Shown in pieces: positions 17,263-26,492 of a stretch of 64,000 bases of DNA. Source of the stretch: Bog-473 sp963738135 (GTDB taxonomy: Bacteria; Actinomycetota; Acidimicrobiia; Acidimicrobiales; RAAP-2); assembly GCA_963738135.1 (NCBI GenBank), contig CAVTVK010000004.1, positions 806,001 through 870,000 on the forward strand. The letters are read 5' to 3'. Positions within the stretch are counted from its first letter, which is position 1, and each line of letters begins with the position of its first letter. The notes beneath the pieces were generated by a model that searched no databases, was not told where the DNA came from, and worked only from the letters and a program-made list of their open reading frames with translations. The position numbers were made by a program, and so were the translations under genes.

Positions 17263-17369
17263 CTTGCAGCGAAGCGAAACATCACCGGCTGCACAACTCT
17301 ACGAACACCCGCCGCGATTCGCGACGACAGTGAGTGGAACTGCGCTCCAGAGAGGGAGAAAGGCGGACC

Positions 17370-18182
17370 ATGGCGGCCAGCAACCCCACCGGCAAGGCGA
17401 TCCTGCGGGCATCGCTCGCGTTGTTCAAGCAGGACCGGCAGATGATCTGGCTCCCGGTCATGGCGACCATCACCGCCGTGCTCTCGTTCGCCATCATTGC
17501 CGGGCCGATCGGCCTCGTCCTCCCGCACAATGGGATCGGGTTCGTTGTGGCGGTGCTATGCGGCTCGGTGGTGGCCACTGCGGCGACCGTGATTTTCAAC
17601 GTGGCGCTGGTCTTCGCCGCCACCGATCGGATCGAGGGGCGGACCCCGACGATCGGCGGGTCGCTGGACCAGGCCTGGGGACGCCGGAACGTCATCTTCA
17701 GCTGGGCCATCCTCTCGGCCGTGGTGGGAACGGCCATCCGCCTGCTGGAACAGCGGCTCGGGCTGGTCGGGCGCCTGATCGGCGTCGCCGGCGGCCTGGC
17801 CTGGGCGGTGGCGACCTTCCTCGTGATCCCCGTCCTCGCCTTCGAGGACCTCGGGCCGATCGAAGCGGTCAAGCGGTCCTCGCACATCTTGAAGGCCCGG
17901 TTCGGCACGATCGCCCGGGGCGGGTTGCGGTTCGGGCTCCTCTTTCTCGGCCTGTCGCTCGGTGCCCTGGCGGTGCTGGCCATCGGCGTCGTCGCCCTCA
18001 TCAACCACGCGTACGTCATCGGTGGCGTGGTCGCGGTCATCGGGTTCGTCCTGCTCGTGGGCATCTCGATGTACGCCTCCGCTGCCGGGATGTACATGCG
18101 GACGATCCTCTACCGGTACGCCACGGACCAGTCCATCCCCGACCTCGGCGTCGACCCGTCCGGAGCCTTCGGCAGCCGCTAG
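17370..18182 (+). CDS. Polytopic membrane protein, DUF6159-like
   Basis: 270 residues from an ATG with GGGAGAAAGG upstream. A short polar N-terminus precedes about six hydrophobic helices. The central VIPVLAFEDLGPIEAVKRSSHILKARFG stretch is seen here only in part: the segment FEDLGPIEAVKRS is characteristic of this family of predicted inner-membrane proteins. Role unknown; family membership is from memory of the conserved segment. It is flanked by tRNA-Ser and the oxidoreductase gene. Confidence 0.7.
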   Translation: MAASNPTGKAILRASLALFKQDRQMIWLPVMATITAVLSFAIIAGPIGLVLPHNGIGFVVAVLCGSVVATAATVIFNVALVFAATDRIEGRTPTIGGSLDQAWGRRNVIFSWAILSAVVGTAIRLLEQRLGLVGRLIGVAGGLAWAVATFLVIPVLAFEDLGPIEAVKRSSHILKARFGTIARGGLRFGLLFLGLSLGALAVLAIGVVALINHAYVIGGVVAVIGFVLLVGISMYASAAGMYMRTILYRYATDQSIPDLGVDPSGAFGSR

Positions 18183-18329
18183 TCGACGCCGGCGGTCCAC
18201 CATCGGCGCGTCCGGCGGTGCCTGCGGCCCCGGGGAACCTCCTGAGGGAAGGGGTAACCTCGCAGCGCTCCGGGGAGGACGCGGTCGATCTCCCCGAGGG
18301 CCGGGCTCCGATGAACAAGGGGAGGGCGC

Positions 18330-19372
18330 GTGGCAGACATGAAGGCCGTGCAGGTGACCCGCCATGGGCCACCGGGCGAAGTCCTGGCGGTGCAGACGAT
18401 CGCCGCGACCCGAGCCCGGGCCGGGCGAGGTGCGGGTCCAGGTCAGCGCGGCGTCGCTCAACTTCAACGACATCGACCGCTGCCTGGGCAACCTCGTCTC
18501 GGTGCCCACTCCTCCCCCGTTCACCCTGGGGATGGACGTGTGCGGCGTGGTCGACGCCGCCGGGGAGGGCGCCGAGTCCTGGCTGGGCCGGCGGGTCGTC
18601 GCCATCACCAAGAACGCTCTCGGGGGCATCGCCGACTACGCCATCGCGGACGCCATCTCGGTGTTCGAAGCTCCCCCGGACTTCGACGACGCCGAGGCCA
18701 CCGCGTTCCTCCTGTCGTTCCAGACCTCTCATCTCGCCCTCTTCAAGCGAGGGCGCCTGCAATCGGGCGAGACACTGGTCGTCCACTCCGCCGCCAGCGG
18801 GCTGGGCACCGCCGGGATCCAACTCGGCAAGGCCGCCGGAGCCCGCGTCATCGCGGTGGCCGGCGGACCAGAGAAGGGCGCCTTGTGCGCGTCGCTCGGA
18901 GCCGACCTGGTCATCGACCACACCGCAGAGGACTTCGTCGAGGCGGTCCTGGTCGCCACCGGCGACGCCGGCGCAGACGTCGTCTACGACCTGACCGGGG
19001 GCGACTTCGTGGAGCGCTCGTGGCGCTGCACGGCCCACGGAGGCCGGTACCTGGCGGTGGGGTTCGCCGACGACGACGCCAACGGCATGACCGGCCGGCC
19101 CGCTCCGCATGGCCTGCATCGGGAACATCGACATCGTCGCCGTCATGGTGGCCTGGGCGGATTCGGTCGACCCGGGCATGCGGCGGTTCGGGTTCAATCC
19201 ATTCGGTCGGGACGTGGCCGACGAGATCCACGCCGATCTGCTGCGCTTGGCCGCAGCAGGGGCGATCCGTCCGGCCATCGGGCGGCGCGTCTCCATGGAG
19301 GAGGCCGGCCGGGCGCTCGACGAACACGTGGCGCGGCGTTCGGTCGGCCGCACGGTGGTGGAGGTGCGGTGA
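18330..19372 (+). CDS. Zinc-free quinone oxidoreductase (MDR), two frameshifts
   Basis: NADPH:quinone oxidoreductase-type medium-chain reductase of about 345 residues once corrected. The start GTG (MADMKAVQVTRHG) follows GGGGAGGG. The frame breaks near 18409, where one extra A lies in GCG-A-CCCGAG, then continues with EPGPGEVRVQVSAASLNFND, the NADPH-binding SAASGLGTAGIQLGKAAGA and KGALCASLGADLVIDH. A second extra base near 19096 leads into MACIGNIDIVAVMV and the normal C-terminus. No structural zinc cysteines are present, as expected for this subgroup. Both breaks are single-base insertions, so I read this as one gene with probable consensus errors. Confidence 0.8.
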
Positions 19373-19382
19373 CGGGGGACCT

Positions 19383-20647
19383 GTGAGCACCGTCGAGCCT
19401 ACACCTGGCGAGACTCCGAGCTGCGGAGCCCGCCCCTCCGGGCGCTGAACTGGACGGGCGCACAGCTCGCCCGCCTCGGACCCGAGCTCCCCTCGCTCAG
19501 CCCGTCGTCGGTGATCGCTGCCGCCGTCAAGCAGGCGGCCTCGGACGATTTCGGCAGCGACTCCTACCGGGAGCCCTTGGAGGTCTACCTCCGCGCCTGC
19601 GAGGACGAGGCCGAACTCACGACCTTCGGACGCCTTCTCATTTCCAAGATGCTGGCCGGCGCGCTCGCCAACCGCATCGCTCTGCAGCGTTGGTCGGTCG
19701 ATCACCCCGAGGTCAGGGAGGAGCGCATCGAACGCCCGTGGATCATCGTCGGCCTGCCCCGGACGGGAACCAGCCTCCTCTCCATTCTCCTCGGGCTCGA
19801 CCCCGTGGCCCGCCCGCTCCTCCAGTGGGAAGCGGCGCATCCCGTCCCACCGGTCACGTTGGAGGAGGCGGCCGAGGATCCACGTATCGCCAAGACGGCC
19901 AAGGATCTCGACGGGCTGATGAAGCTCAACCCTCCGCTCAAGGCCATGCACCCCTTCGGTGCCACCGTGGCCGAGGAATGCGTGGCGCTCTTCATGTACG
20001 ACGTGCGGGCGCTGGCCCTCGAGACCCAGGCCCACGTCCCGACCTACGCCCGCTGGCTGGAGAAGGCGGACATGACGTCGGCCTACGCCCAGCACCGGCT
20101 CGCCCTGCAGACGTTGCAGTCGCGCCAACCCACCGAGCGCTGGATCCTCAAGACGCCCAATCACCTCTGGCATCTCGACGCCATGCTCGCCGCCTATCCC
20201 GACGCCCGGGTCATCTGGACGCACCGGGACCCGGGGCCCGTGGTGACGTCCCTGGCCAGTCTGGCCAATGCCGGTCAACGCGTCTTGACCAGCCGGAAGG
20301 ACCCCCGGCCCACGGCCGAGGAGTGGAAGCGCAAGTGCGCCTTCGCGCTCGCTTCGGCGATGGCGTTCGACGAGAAGGCGGATGAGGGATGGTGCCGGCA
20401 CCTCTCCTACGACTCCCTGGTCGCCGACCCGATCGGAGCCGTGCGCACCCTCTACGAGGGCTTCGGCGAGCAGGTCGGCTCCCTCCACGCCCGCCGCATG
20501 CAGGCGTACCTCGTGGACCGCCCCCAGGACGCCTTCGGCCGGCACCGCTACGACCCAGCCGACTTCGGCTGGACCTACGGCGAGCTGGCCGACGAGTTCA
20601 ACGACTACACCGAGCGCTATCACATCGAGACGGCGATTCGTTCCTAG
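19383..20647 (+). CDS. Sulfotransferase family protein, N-terminal frameshift
   Basis: PAPS-dependent sulfotransferase-like protein of about 420 residues. The 5'-phosphosulfate-binding loop is in WIIVGLPRTGTSLL, and the 3'-phosphate-binding region fits VIWTHRDPGPVVTSLASL. The open frame from the GTG at 19511 lacks the usual N-terminus. Reading back, an upstream GTG (19383, with GGGGGA before it) encodes VSTVEPTPGETP and joins the main frame (ELRSPPLRALNW) if one base is missing near 19417. In Acidimicrobiia such genes are common near lipid and steroid-type degradation genes. The substrate is unknown. Confidence 0.85.
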
Positions 20648-20717
20648 GCCAGGGTGGCAAACGACACTCAGCTGGCGCAGAGATTTTTGACCTCCGTGAT
20701 TGCTAGTGTGCCAAAAC

Positions 20718-20731
20718 AGGAACGTGTTCTA
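20718..20731. promoter_or_regulatory. KstR-like palindrome upstream of ABC transporter
   Basis: AGGAACGTGTTCTA contains the palindrome GAACGTGTTC and matches TNNAACNNGTTNNA, the operator of mycobacterial KstR, at all fixed positions except the first. It is about 70 bases before the binding-protein start in a 152-base intergenic region. A TetR-type repressor is inferred. No such regulator is encoded nearby. Confidence 0.45.
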
Positions 20732-20799
20732 AAGTTTTCGTAAGGGAGTCGGGGCGGGATCCGGATCGGGTCCGGCCCCATGAACAGGGGGTTGGATTG

Positions 20800-22190
20800 A
20801 TGAAGCGGGTCACCGGTTTGCGGACCCTGGGGGCGGCAGTGATGCTCACCGCGCTCGACAGCTGCGGGGGTGCTGGTCACTCCCGGAGTCGGCGGTGCCG
20901 CATCGATATCGTCCACCAAATTCGGAACGCTCCCCTCTCCCTGCGGCAAGGGACACGCCACGGGCGCCACGGACAAGGGCGTCACCAACACCACGATCAA
21001 CATCGCCTACGGCGACGACCGGGGGTTCTCGGGGCTTCCCGGTCTCGACCAAGAGATGGGCGACGCCGTCAAGGCGATGGTCGCCTGGTGCAACGCCCAG
21101 GGCGGCATTCAGGGGCGCAAGATCGTGGCCGACTACGGAAACGCCGCCGTGACCAACGTCGGCTCGGTGGTCTCGCAGGAGTGCAAGCAGGACTTCATGC
21201 TGGTGGGCGAGGGGTTCGCCCTCGACGGCGCGGCGGAACAGACCCGCCTGGGTTGCAACCTGGCTGCCGTGCCGGGCTTCACCGGTTGCTTCTGTCGTGG
21301 CGAACGCGTACGAGATGTACCAGGCGTCCCCCAACCCGGCCAACGCGAGCCCGGTGTCGAGCGCCTACCAGGCCGAGAAGCTGTTCGGCTCGAAGACCAA
21401 GAAGGTGGGCATCTACGGCTCCACCCTCTCCACCCAGCAGTCCTCGACGAACAAGGCGGTGCAGGCATTCACCGAGGCCGGCTGGAAGTTCATCCCCGGA
21501 CTGCGTCGCCAACATCGACTACAACGGCGAGGCGAACTACACACCGTTCGTGCAGAAGCTCCAGAGCTGTGGTGCGCAGATCGTCTTCAACGACGCCACT
21601 CCGGGGGCGACGCTCTACGGCGCCTTCGAGTCGGAGAACCAGATCGGCTACGACCCGATCTGGGTGATGGACTCCGGCGCCTACACGGCAGGACTTCGCC
21701 AAGTGGAACACCGATGGCCTGGCCAACAACGTCTACGTCCGCCTCTCCTACGAGCCCCTCGAAGCGGCCAAGGTCGTCCCGGCCGTGTCCCAGTACCTGG
21801 CCATCGTCAAGAAGTACGGCGGCCTGACCTCGCAGCTGGGTGAGCAGGCCACCTCGTCCTTCCTCCTCTGGGCGACCGAGGCCAAGGCCTGCGGCTCCAC
21901 GTTGACCCGCCAGTGCATGATCAACAACCTCGCCAAGGTGACGAACTGGACAGGCGGCGGGCTCAACGCGTCGGGCAACCCGCCAAGAACATCCCGCCCG
22001 AACTGCGGCCTCCTGATGAAGCTCGACGGAACGAAGTGGGTGCAGGCCTACCCGAAGAAGCTCGGGACGTTCGACTGCTCGCCGAAGTACGTCCAGCCCA
22101 ATACGGGGTCGGTGATCGGCACCCCGCTTGAACGCCCAGGGCTACGCCACCCAGTACGCCAGCTCTTCCGTCCTCAAGCCGCAGGGGTGA
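20800..22190 (+). CDS. Branched-chain-type ABC substrate-binding protein, many indels
   Basis: LivK-like periplasmic-binding-fold protein of about 460 residues when repaired. ATG follows AGGGGG. It has a signal-type N-terminus, then VTNTTINIAYGDDRGFSG, NAQGGIQGRKIVADYGNAA, KVGIYGSTLSTQQSS, NGEANYTPFVQKLQSCGAQ, and the C-terminus YATQYASSSVLKPQG before TGA. The frame changes near 20862, 21290, 21499, 21692 and 22128, nearly always by one extra base, with a compensating pair near 21975. Every segment keeps good codon use and family order. It is the binding component for the downstream permease and ATPases; ligands of this family include amino acids, amides, urea and aromatic or lipid-like acids. 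Confidence 0.82.
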
Positions 22191-22245
22191 GCGCCCGGAA
22201 CGTCGGCTCGCCCGCCGCCTGACCTGAGCGACGGGAGCTCCGGCC

Positions 22246-24450
22246 ATGCACCTGTTCCTCACCTACACCATCCTCGGGCTGGTCACCGGCGCGGTCTACG
22301 GGATCGCGGCCTCGGGCCTCGTCCTGACGTACACGACCTCGGGCATCTTCAACTTCGCCCAGGGCGCCATGGCGATGCTGGCGGCCTTCACCTACTGGCA
22401 GTTCCGCTACGGGTGGAACTGGCCGGCGCCGCTCGCCCTCTTCGCCGTGCTCGTCGTCCTGGCCCCACTGCTGGGCATGGTCCTCTACGTCGGGATCATG
22501 CGGGGACTCCGCCAGACGTCTGACGTCACCAAGATCGTGGTCACCATCGGCATCATGCTGGGGTTGATCGCGCTGGCGCAGTGGATCTGGAGTCCCGGCG
22601 TCCCGCGTACCGACGGCCTGTTCTTCGGCAATACGGCGAAGTTCAAGGTATTCGGCGTCTTCGTCACCGACCACGAGGCGATCGCCTTGGGCTGCGGTGT
22701 GCTCATCGCCGTGGGGATCCGCCTGCTGTTCACCAGCACCCGTACCGGCGTCGCCATGCGAGCCGTGGTCGACAATCCGGCGCTGCTGCAGCTCAACGGC
22801 GGGCGGCCCGAGCGACTGGCGGCGTTCTCCTGGGCGCTCGGTGGCGCGCTGGCCGCGCTGGCCGGCATCCTCATCACCCCGATCAGCGGGGGCACCCTCG
22901 ACGTCCACGTCCTGACCCTGCTCGTGCTGGACTCCATCGCCGCCGCCATGTTCGGCCGTCTCCGCAGCATCTGGTTGACCTTCGCCGGGGCGCTCTTCCT
23001 CGGGCTCGCCAGCACGTACGTGCTGGGCTACTTCCCCGAGTCGTGGTCCTGGGCCTCGAACTTCCGCATCGCCCTGCCGATGATCGTGCTCTTCGTGGTC
23101 CTGATCGTGCTGCCCCAGGACCGGCTGCGGGGGGCCATGCTCCTGCGCACGCGGGAGCGGTTCACCGTCCCGACCATGCGCTCCGCCGTGACCTGGGGCG
23201 TGATCCTGCTGGTCGTGGTGCTGCTCCTGGAACAGATCATGGGGACCAGCGACATGGGGTCCCTGACCGTCGGCATCATCCTCGGCATCATCGCCCTGTC
23301 CCTGACCCTGCTCACGGGCTACGCCGGCGAGATCAATCTGGCGCCGGTCTCTTTCGGAGCCATCGCCACGATCATCGTGTTCCACCTGGGCCTGTCGGGC
23401 ACCGGAACCGCCCAACGGATCACGTTCTGGGGGCTGCTGCTCGGGATGGCGGTCACGGCCGTCGTGGGTGGTCTCATCGCCCTGCCCGCTCTGCGCCTAC
23501 GCGGGCTGTACCTCGCTTTGGCCACCCTGGCATTCGGTGTCTTCGTCTCCGACATGATCATCGCCGACATCGCGCCGCACGTGCTCCCGATCTTCCACCT
23601 GAACTACTCGATCTTCCCCAACGGCACACTGCAGATCCCACCGCTCAAGCTCGGTCCGATCGACCTCAGCTCGTCGAAGACGTTCCTCACCACGGCGACC
23701 TGCATCTTCATTCTGGTCGGCATCGGCCTCATCGCTCTGCGGCGCAGCAACTACGGACGGCGACTGACCGCCATGAAGGACAGCCCCGCTGCCGCCGCCA
23801 CGCTGGGGCAGAACCTGATCAAGCTGAAGCTCTCGGTGTTCATGATCTCGGCGGCGATCGCCGGGCTCGGTGGCATCCTGTTGTCGAGCGCGTCGGTGAG
23901 CGTCAACGCCAACACGTTCATCATCTTCATCAGCCTGGCCCTCGTGATGCTCACGGTGGTCGGGGGCATCGGGAACGTCGCCGGCGCGCTGATGGGCGGG
24001 ATCCTGGCCGGGACCGCGTTCCAGGCTCTCACCTCGACCTTCTCGAACCTGAGCACGGATGCGGGCGGTGGCGGCTTCTGGAGCGTCATGGCCAACCTCT
24101 CCCTGGTTGCGCCGGCACTGGTCGGCGTGAGCCTCGGTCGCAACCCGAGCGGCGCCGTCCCCGACATCATTGCCCGCTACAAGCCGCTCTGGCAGGCCAA
24201 GGGCGTGCTCCTCCTCGGGGTGATGGCGGAGGTCGTGGCCTATCTCCTGGTGCTCACGAAGGTGATGGGGAACTGGTGGTTCGTGCTCGCCACGGCCCTC
24301 ATCGCGATTGCCCTCCCGGCGGTTGGTCAGTTGGTCGAGCCGGAAGCCTTCCGCGGCCCGGTCAAGGCGGCGCCGATCAGCGAGAAACCCGTGCCCAAGC
24401 GAGTTGCGGCGGAGCCACTCGTGGAAGGCGTCGCCGATGCCCGTCCTTGA
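22246..24450 (+). CDS. Fused branched-chain-type ABC permease (LivH-LivM)
   Basis: 734 residues, intact. The first half (about 1-290) is LivH-like, starting TILGLVTGAVYGIAASGLVL with TTSGIFNFAQGA. The second half (about 310-640) is LivM-like, with LTGYAGEINLAPVSFGAI and the RSNYGRRLTAMKDSPAAA loop that contacts the ATPase. A last hydrophobic pair and an Ala/Pro-rich tail close it. Fusion of the two permeases into one chain is common in Acidimicrobiia but not in the classical Liv system. It imports whatever the preceding binding protein captures. The stop lies inside livG. Confidence 0.93.
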   Translation: MHLFLTYTILGLVTGAVYGIAASGLVLTYTTSGIFNFAQGAMAMLAAFTYWQFRYGWNWPAPLALFAVLVVLAPLLGMVLYVGIMRGLRQTSDVTKIVVTIGIMLGLIALAQWIWSPGVPRTDGLFFGNTAKFKVFGVFVTDHEAIALGCGVLIAVGIRLLFTSTRTGVAMRAVVDNPALLQLNGGRPERLAAFSWALGGALAALAGILITPISGGTLDVHVLTLLVLDSIAAAMFGRLRSIWLTFAGALFLGLASTYVLGYFPESWSWASNFRIALPMIVLFVVLIVLPQDRLRGAMLLRTRERFTVPTMRSAVTWGVILLVVVLLLEQIMGTSDMGSLTVGIILGIIALSLTLLTGYAGEINLAPVSFGAIATIIVFHLGLSGTGTAQRITFWGLLLGMAVTAVVGGLIALPALRLRGLYLALATLAFGVFVSDMIIADIAPHVLPIFHLNYSIFPNGTLQIPPLKLGPIDLSSSKTFLTTATCIFILVGIGLIALRRSNYGRRLTAMKDSPAAAATLGQNLIKLKLSVFMISAAIAGLGGILLSSASVSVNANTFIIFISLALVMLTVVGGIGNVAGALMGGILAGTAFQALTSTFSNLSTDAGGGGFWSVMANLSLVAPALVGVSLGRNPSGAVPDIIARYKPLWQAKGVLLLGVMAEVVAYLLVLTKVMGNWWFVLATALIAIALPAVGQLVEPEAFRGPVKAAPISEKPVPKRVAAEPLVEGVADARP

Positions 24451-25165
24451 GGTCTCAGAGGTGAGCGTGGCATTCGGGGGGGCCCAGGTCCTGAGCGATG
24501 TGTCGCTGACGGTGGCCGAAGGAGGCGTGACCGGTCTCATCGGGCCCAACGGGGCCGGCAAGACCACGTTGTTCAACGTGGTCAGCGGACTGCTGGCCCC
24601 CAAGTCCGGGCGGGTCTCGATCGACGGTCACGACGTCACCAAGGCTGGACCGGCCCGTCGGGCCCGTCGGGGTCTGGCCCGCACCTACCAGCGTCTCGAG
24701 CTCTTCACCTCGCTCACCGTGCGGGACAACATTCAGGTGGCCGGCGAGATCCGCAACACCTGGGGACGGCGCGGTCGGATCGACGTCGCGACCGAGACGC
24801 ACCGCATCATTGAGCTCGTGGGGCTGGGCGACGTGGCCGACCGTGAGGTGAGCGAGCTGCCGACGGGGCGGGCACGGGTCGTGGAGGTGGCGCGAGCCCT
24901 CATGACCCAGCCCAGGATCCTGCTCCTCGACGAGCCGGCGTCGGGACAGACCGAACAGGAGACGGAGGCATTCGGGGGGCTGTTGCGCCAGCTCGTCGAG
25001 GAGCGCGACCTGGCCATCTGCCTGGTCGAGCACGACGTCGGCCTCGTCATGGGCACGTGCGAACACATCCACGTCCTCGACTACGGCGAGGTCATCGCCA
25101 GTGGGACGCCCGAACAGGTCAAGGTCGACCCTGTCGTGGTGAACGCCTACCTCGGTGCCCCATGA
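24437..25165 (+). CDS. ABC transporter ATP-binding protein, LivG type
   Basis: 242 residues, starting at an ATG 14 bases inside the permease gene. Walker A is GPNGAGKTT, Walker B is ILLLDEPASG, and the switch His is in LVEHDVGLVMG. The signature motif is LPTGRARVVEVARAL in place of LSGGQ, a variant of the Gly-Arg/Gln LivG type. It also carries the family stretch GLARTYQRLELF at the Q-loop. It powers the fused permease as a heterodimer with the next gene. Confidence 0.93.
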   Translation: MPVLEVSEVSVAFGGAQVLSDVSLTVAEGGVTGLIGPNGAGKTTLFNVVSGLLAPKSGRVSIDGHDVTKAGPARRARRGLARTYQRLELFTSLTVRDNIQVAGEIRNTWGRRGRIDVATETHRIIELVGLGDVADREVSELPTGRARVVEVARALMTQPRILLLDEPASGQTEQETEAFGGLLRQLVEERDLAICLVEHDVGLVMGTCEHIHVLDYGEVIASGTPEQVKVDPVVVNAYLGAP

Positions 25166-25893
25166 ACGCAGCAGCGTCCGCGAACGAGGCCGGAGTTCCG
25201 CCGATCCTCGAACTGCGCGACATCCGCGCGGGCTACGGCCCGATTGAAGTCGTCCATGGCGTCAGCCTCGAGGTGCCGACGGGGTCGGTCGTGGCACTGC
25301 TGGGCCCCAACGGGGGTGGCAAGACCACGCTGCTCAACGTCTGCGCAGGCACCTTGTCCCCGAGCGGTGGGGAGGTGCGCTTCGAAGGCGTTGCGGTCAC
25401 ACACAAGTCAGCGGACGGTCGGGCCCGCAAAGGCATCTGCACGGTGCCCGAAGGCCGAGGCATCTTCCCCAACCTGAGTGTGCGGGAGAACCTGCTGATG
25501 GCGACGCAGGTCGGCGTGCCCATGGACCGCATTGAGGAGGTGGCCTTCACGCAGTTCCCCCAGCTGAGCGGGCGACGACGACAGATGGCCGGAACGCTGT
25601 CGGGGGGCGAACAGCAGATGCTGGCCCTGGCCCGCGCCTTCGCCACCGACCCGAAGCTCCTCCTCCTCGACGAGCTCTCCATGGGTCTGGCCCCGATCGT
25701 CGTAGGCCAGCTCTACGACAAGGTCCGCCAACTGGCCGAGGCCGGCCTCTCGATCCTGCTCGTCGAGCAGTTCGCCCGCACCGCTCTGCCCATCGCCGAC
25801 AGCGCGGCCGTCGTCCTGCAGGGTGTGGTGGCGCACCGGGGATCTCCCGCAGAAATGGAAGAGGCCTTGTCCACCAGCTACCTCGGGGCCTGA
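25162..25893 (+). CDS. ABC transporter ATP-binding protein, LivF type
   Basis: 243 residues, coupled to livG by an ATGA overlap. Walker A GPNGGGKTT, Q-loop region GICTVPEGRGIFPNLSVREN, signature LSGGEQQMLALAR, Walker B LLLLDELSMGLAP and His-switch region ILLVEQFA. The Glu-to-His change in the switch (EQ) is normal for LivF. With LivG it forms the ATPase pair of the transporter. The hairpin after the stop (25905-25941) may end the operon. Confidence 0.94.
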   Translation: MNAAASANEAGVPPILELRDIRAGYGPIEVVHGVSLEVPTGSVVALLGPNGGGKTTLLNVCAGTLSPSGGEVRFEGVAVTHKSADGRARKGICTVPEGRGIFPNLSVRENLLMATQVGVPMDRIEEVAFTQFPQLSGRRRQMAGTLSGGEQQMLALARAFATDPKLLLLDELSMGLAPIVVGQLYDKVRQLAEAGLSILLVEQFARTALPIADSAAVVLQGVVAHRGSPAEMEEALSTSYLGA

Positions 25894-25904
25894 TCCGGCG
25901 CCAT

Positions 25905-25941
25905 CCCGCCGCGGTGCCAAAATGCACCATGACACGGCGGG
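25905..25941. repeat. Nested inverted repeat after livF
   Basis: CCCGCCG (25905-25911) pairs with CGGCGGG (25935-25941), and inside it GGTG pairs with CACC around CCAAAATG. It sits 12 bases after the livF stop and 39 bases before the next start. Without a T-tract it is at best a weak terminator; an operator is also possible. Confidence 0.4.
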
Positions 25942-25979
25942 GTAACCGTGGGGCGTGAAACGACACGGAGGAGGGGGCG

Positions 25980-26492
25980 ATGACGAGCGTGCTGGAGGTC
26001 GACCCTCGCCCCGTCCAGAACGAACCACCGACGCCGCCGCGGCCCTCACGCCGCAAGCGCTGGATCCTCTGCCTCCTGGCGGGCGCGCTCTTTGCCGCCG
26101 CATTGGGCCCCCTCATTGCCGATCAGATCCACGCGCGCAACCGCGAGGACCGAGCCCGGACATCACTCGGCGTGACACGACACCAGACGCGGACCGTGTC
26201 CGCCCAGCTCCGCCTGCTCCAGCATGATCTGAGCCTTCTCAAGGCGCAGGTCGGCAGCGACACCACCGCGCTGAATCAGGACACATCGCAACTGTTGGGC
26301 GCGCAGACGTCCTTGGCCGGAGCGCAGGCCCACGTCAGTCAACAGGCGTCACTCATCACCTCGCTCCAGACCTGCCTGGTCGGAGTGGAGGAGGCCCTGA
26401 ACGAGCTCGCGGTGGGGCAGCAAGGCGCTGCCATTACTGCGCTGAACTCCGTCTCGTCGAGCTGCACCGCCGCGGAGGCTTCCAGTGGGTGA
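25980..26492 (+). CDS. Membrane-anchored coiled-coil protein, unknown
   Basis: 170 residues; the start has GGAGGGGGCG directly before ATG. A cytoplasmic Pro/Arg-rich leader (about 1-46) precedes one membrane helix (WILCLLAGALFAAALGPLI). A long extracytoplasmic region (about 65-130) of Gln/Leu/Ser heptad-like sequence, probably a coiled coil, follows. The end (SLQTCLVGVEEALNELAVG then two further Cys-Ser residues) resembles the N-terminal module of the next protein (TLQTCLGGVKNAYGQISAK). The gene overlaps the next by eight bases. Perhaps a surface organiser for the GH43-like partner; this is inference. Confidence 0.6.
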   Translation: MTSVLEVDPRPVQNEPPTPPRPSRRKRWILCLLAGALFAAALGPLIADQIHARNREDRARTSLGVTRHQTRTVSAQLRLLQHDLSLLKAQVGSDTTALNQDTSQLLGAQTSLAGAQAHVSQQASLITSLQTCLVGVEEALNELAVGQQGAAITALNSVSSSCTAAEASSG

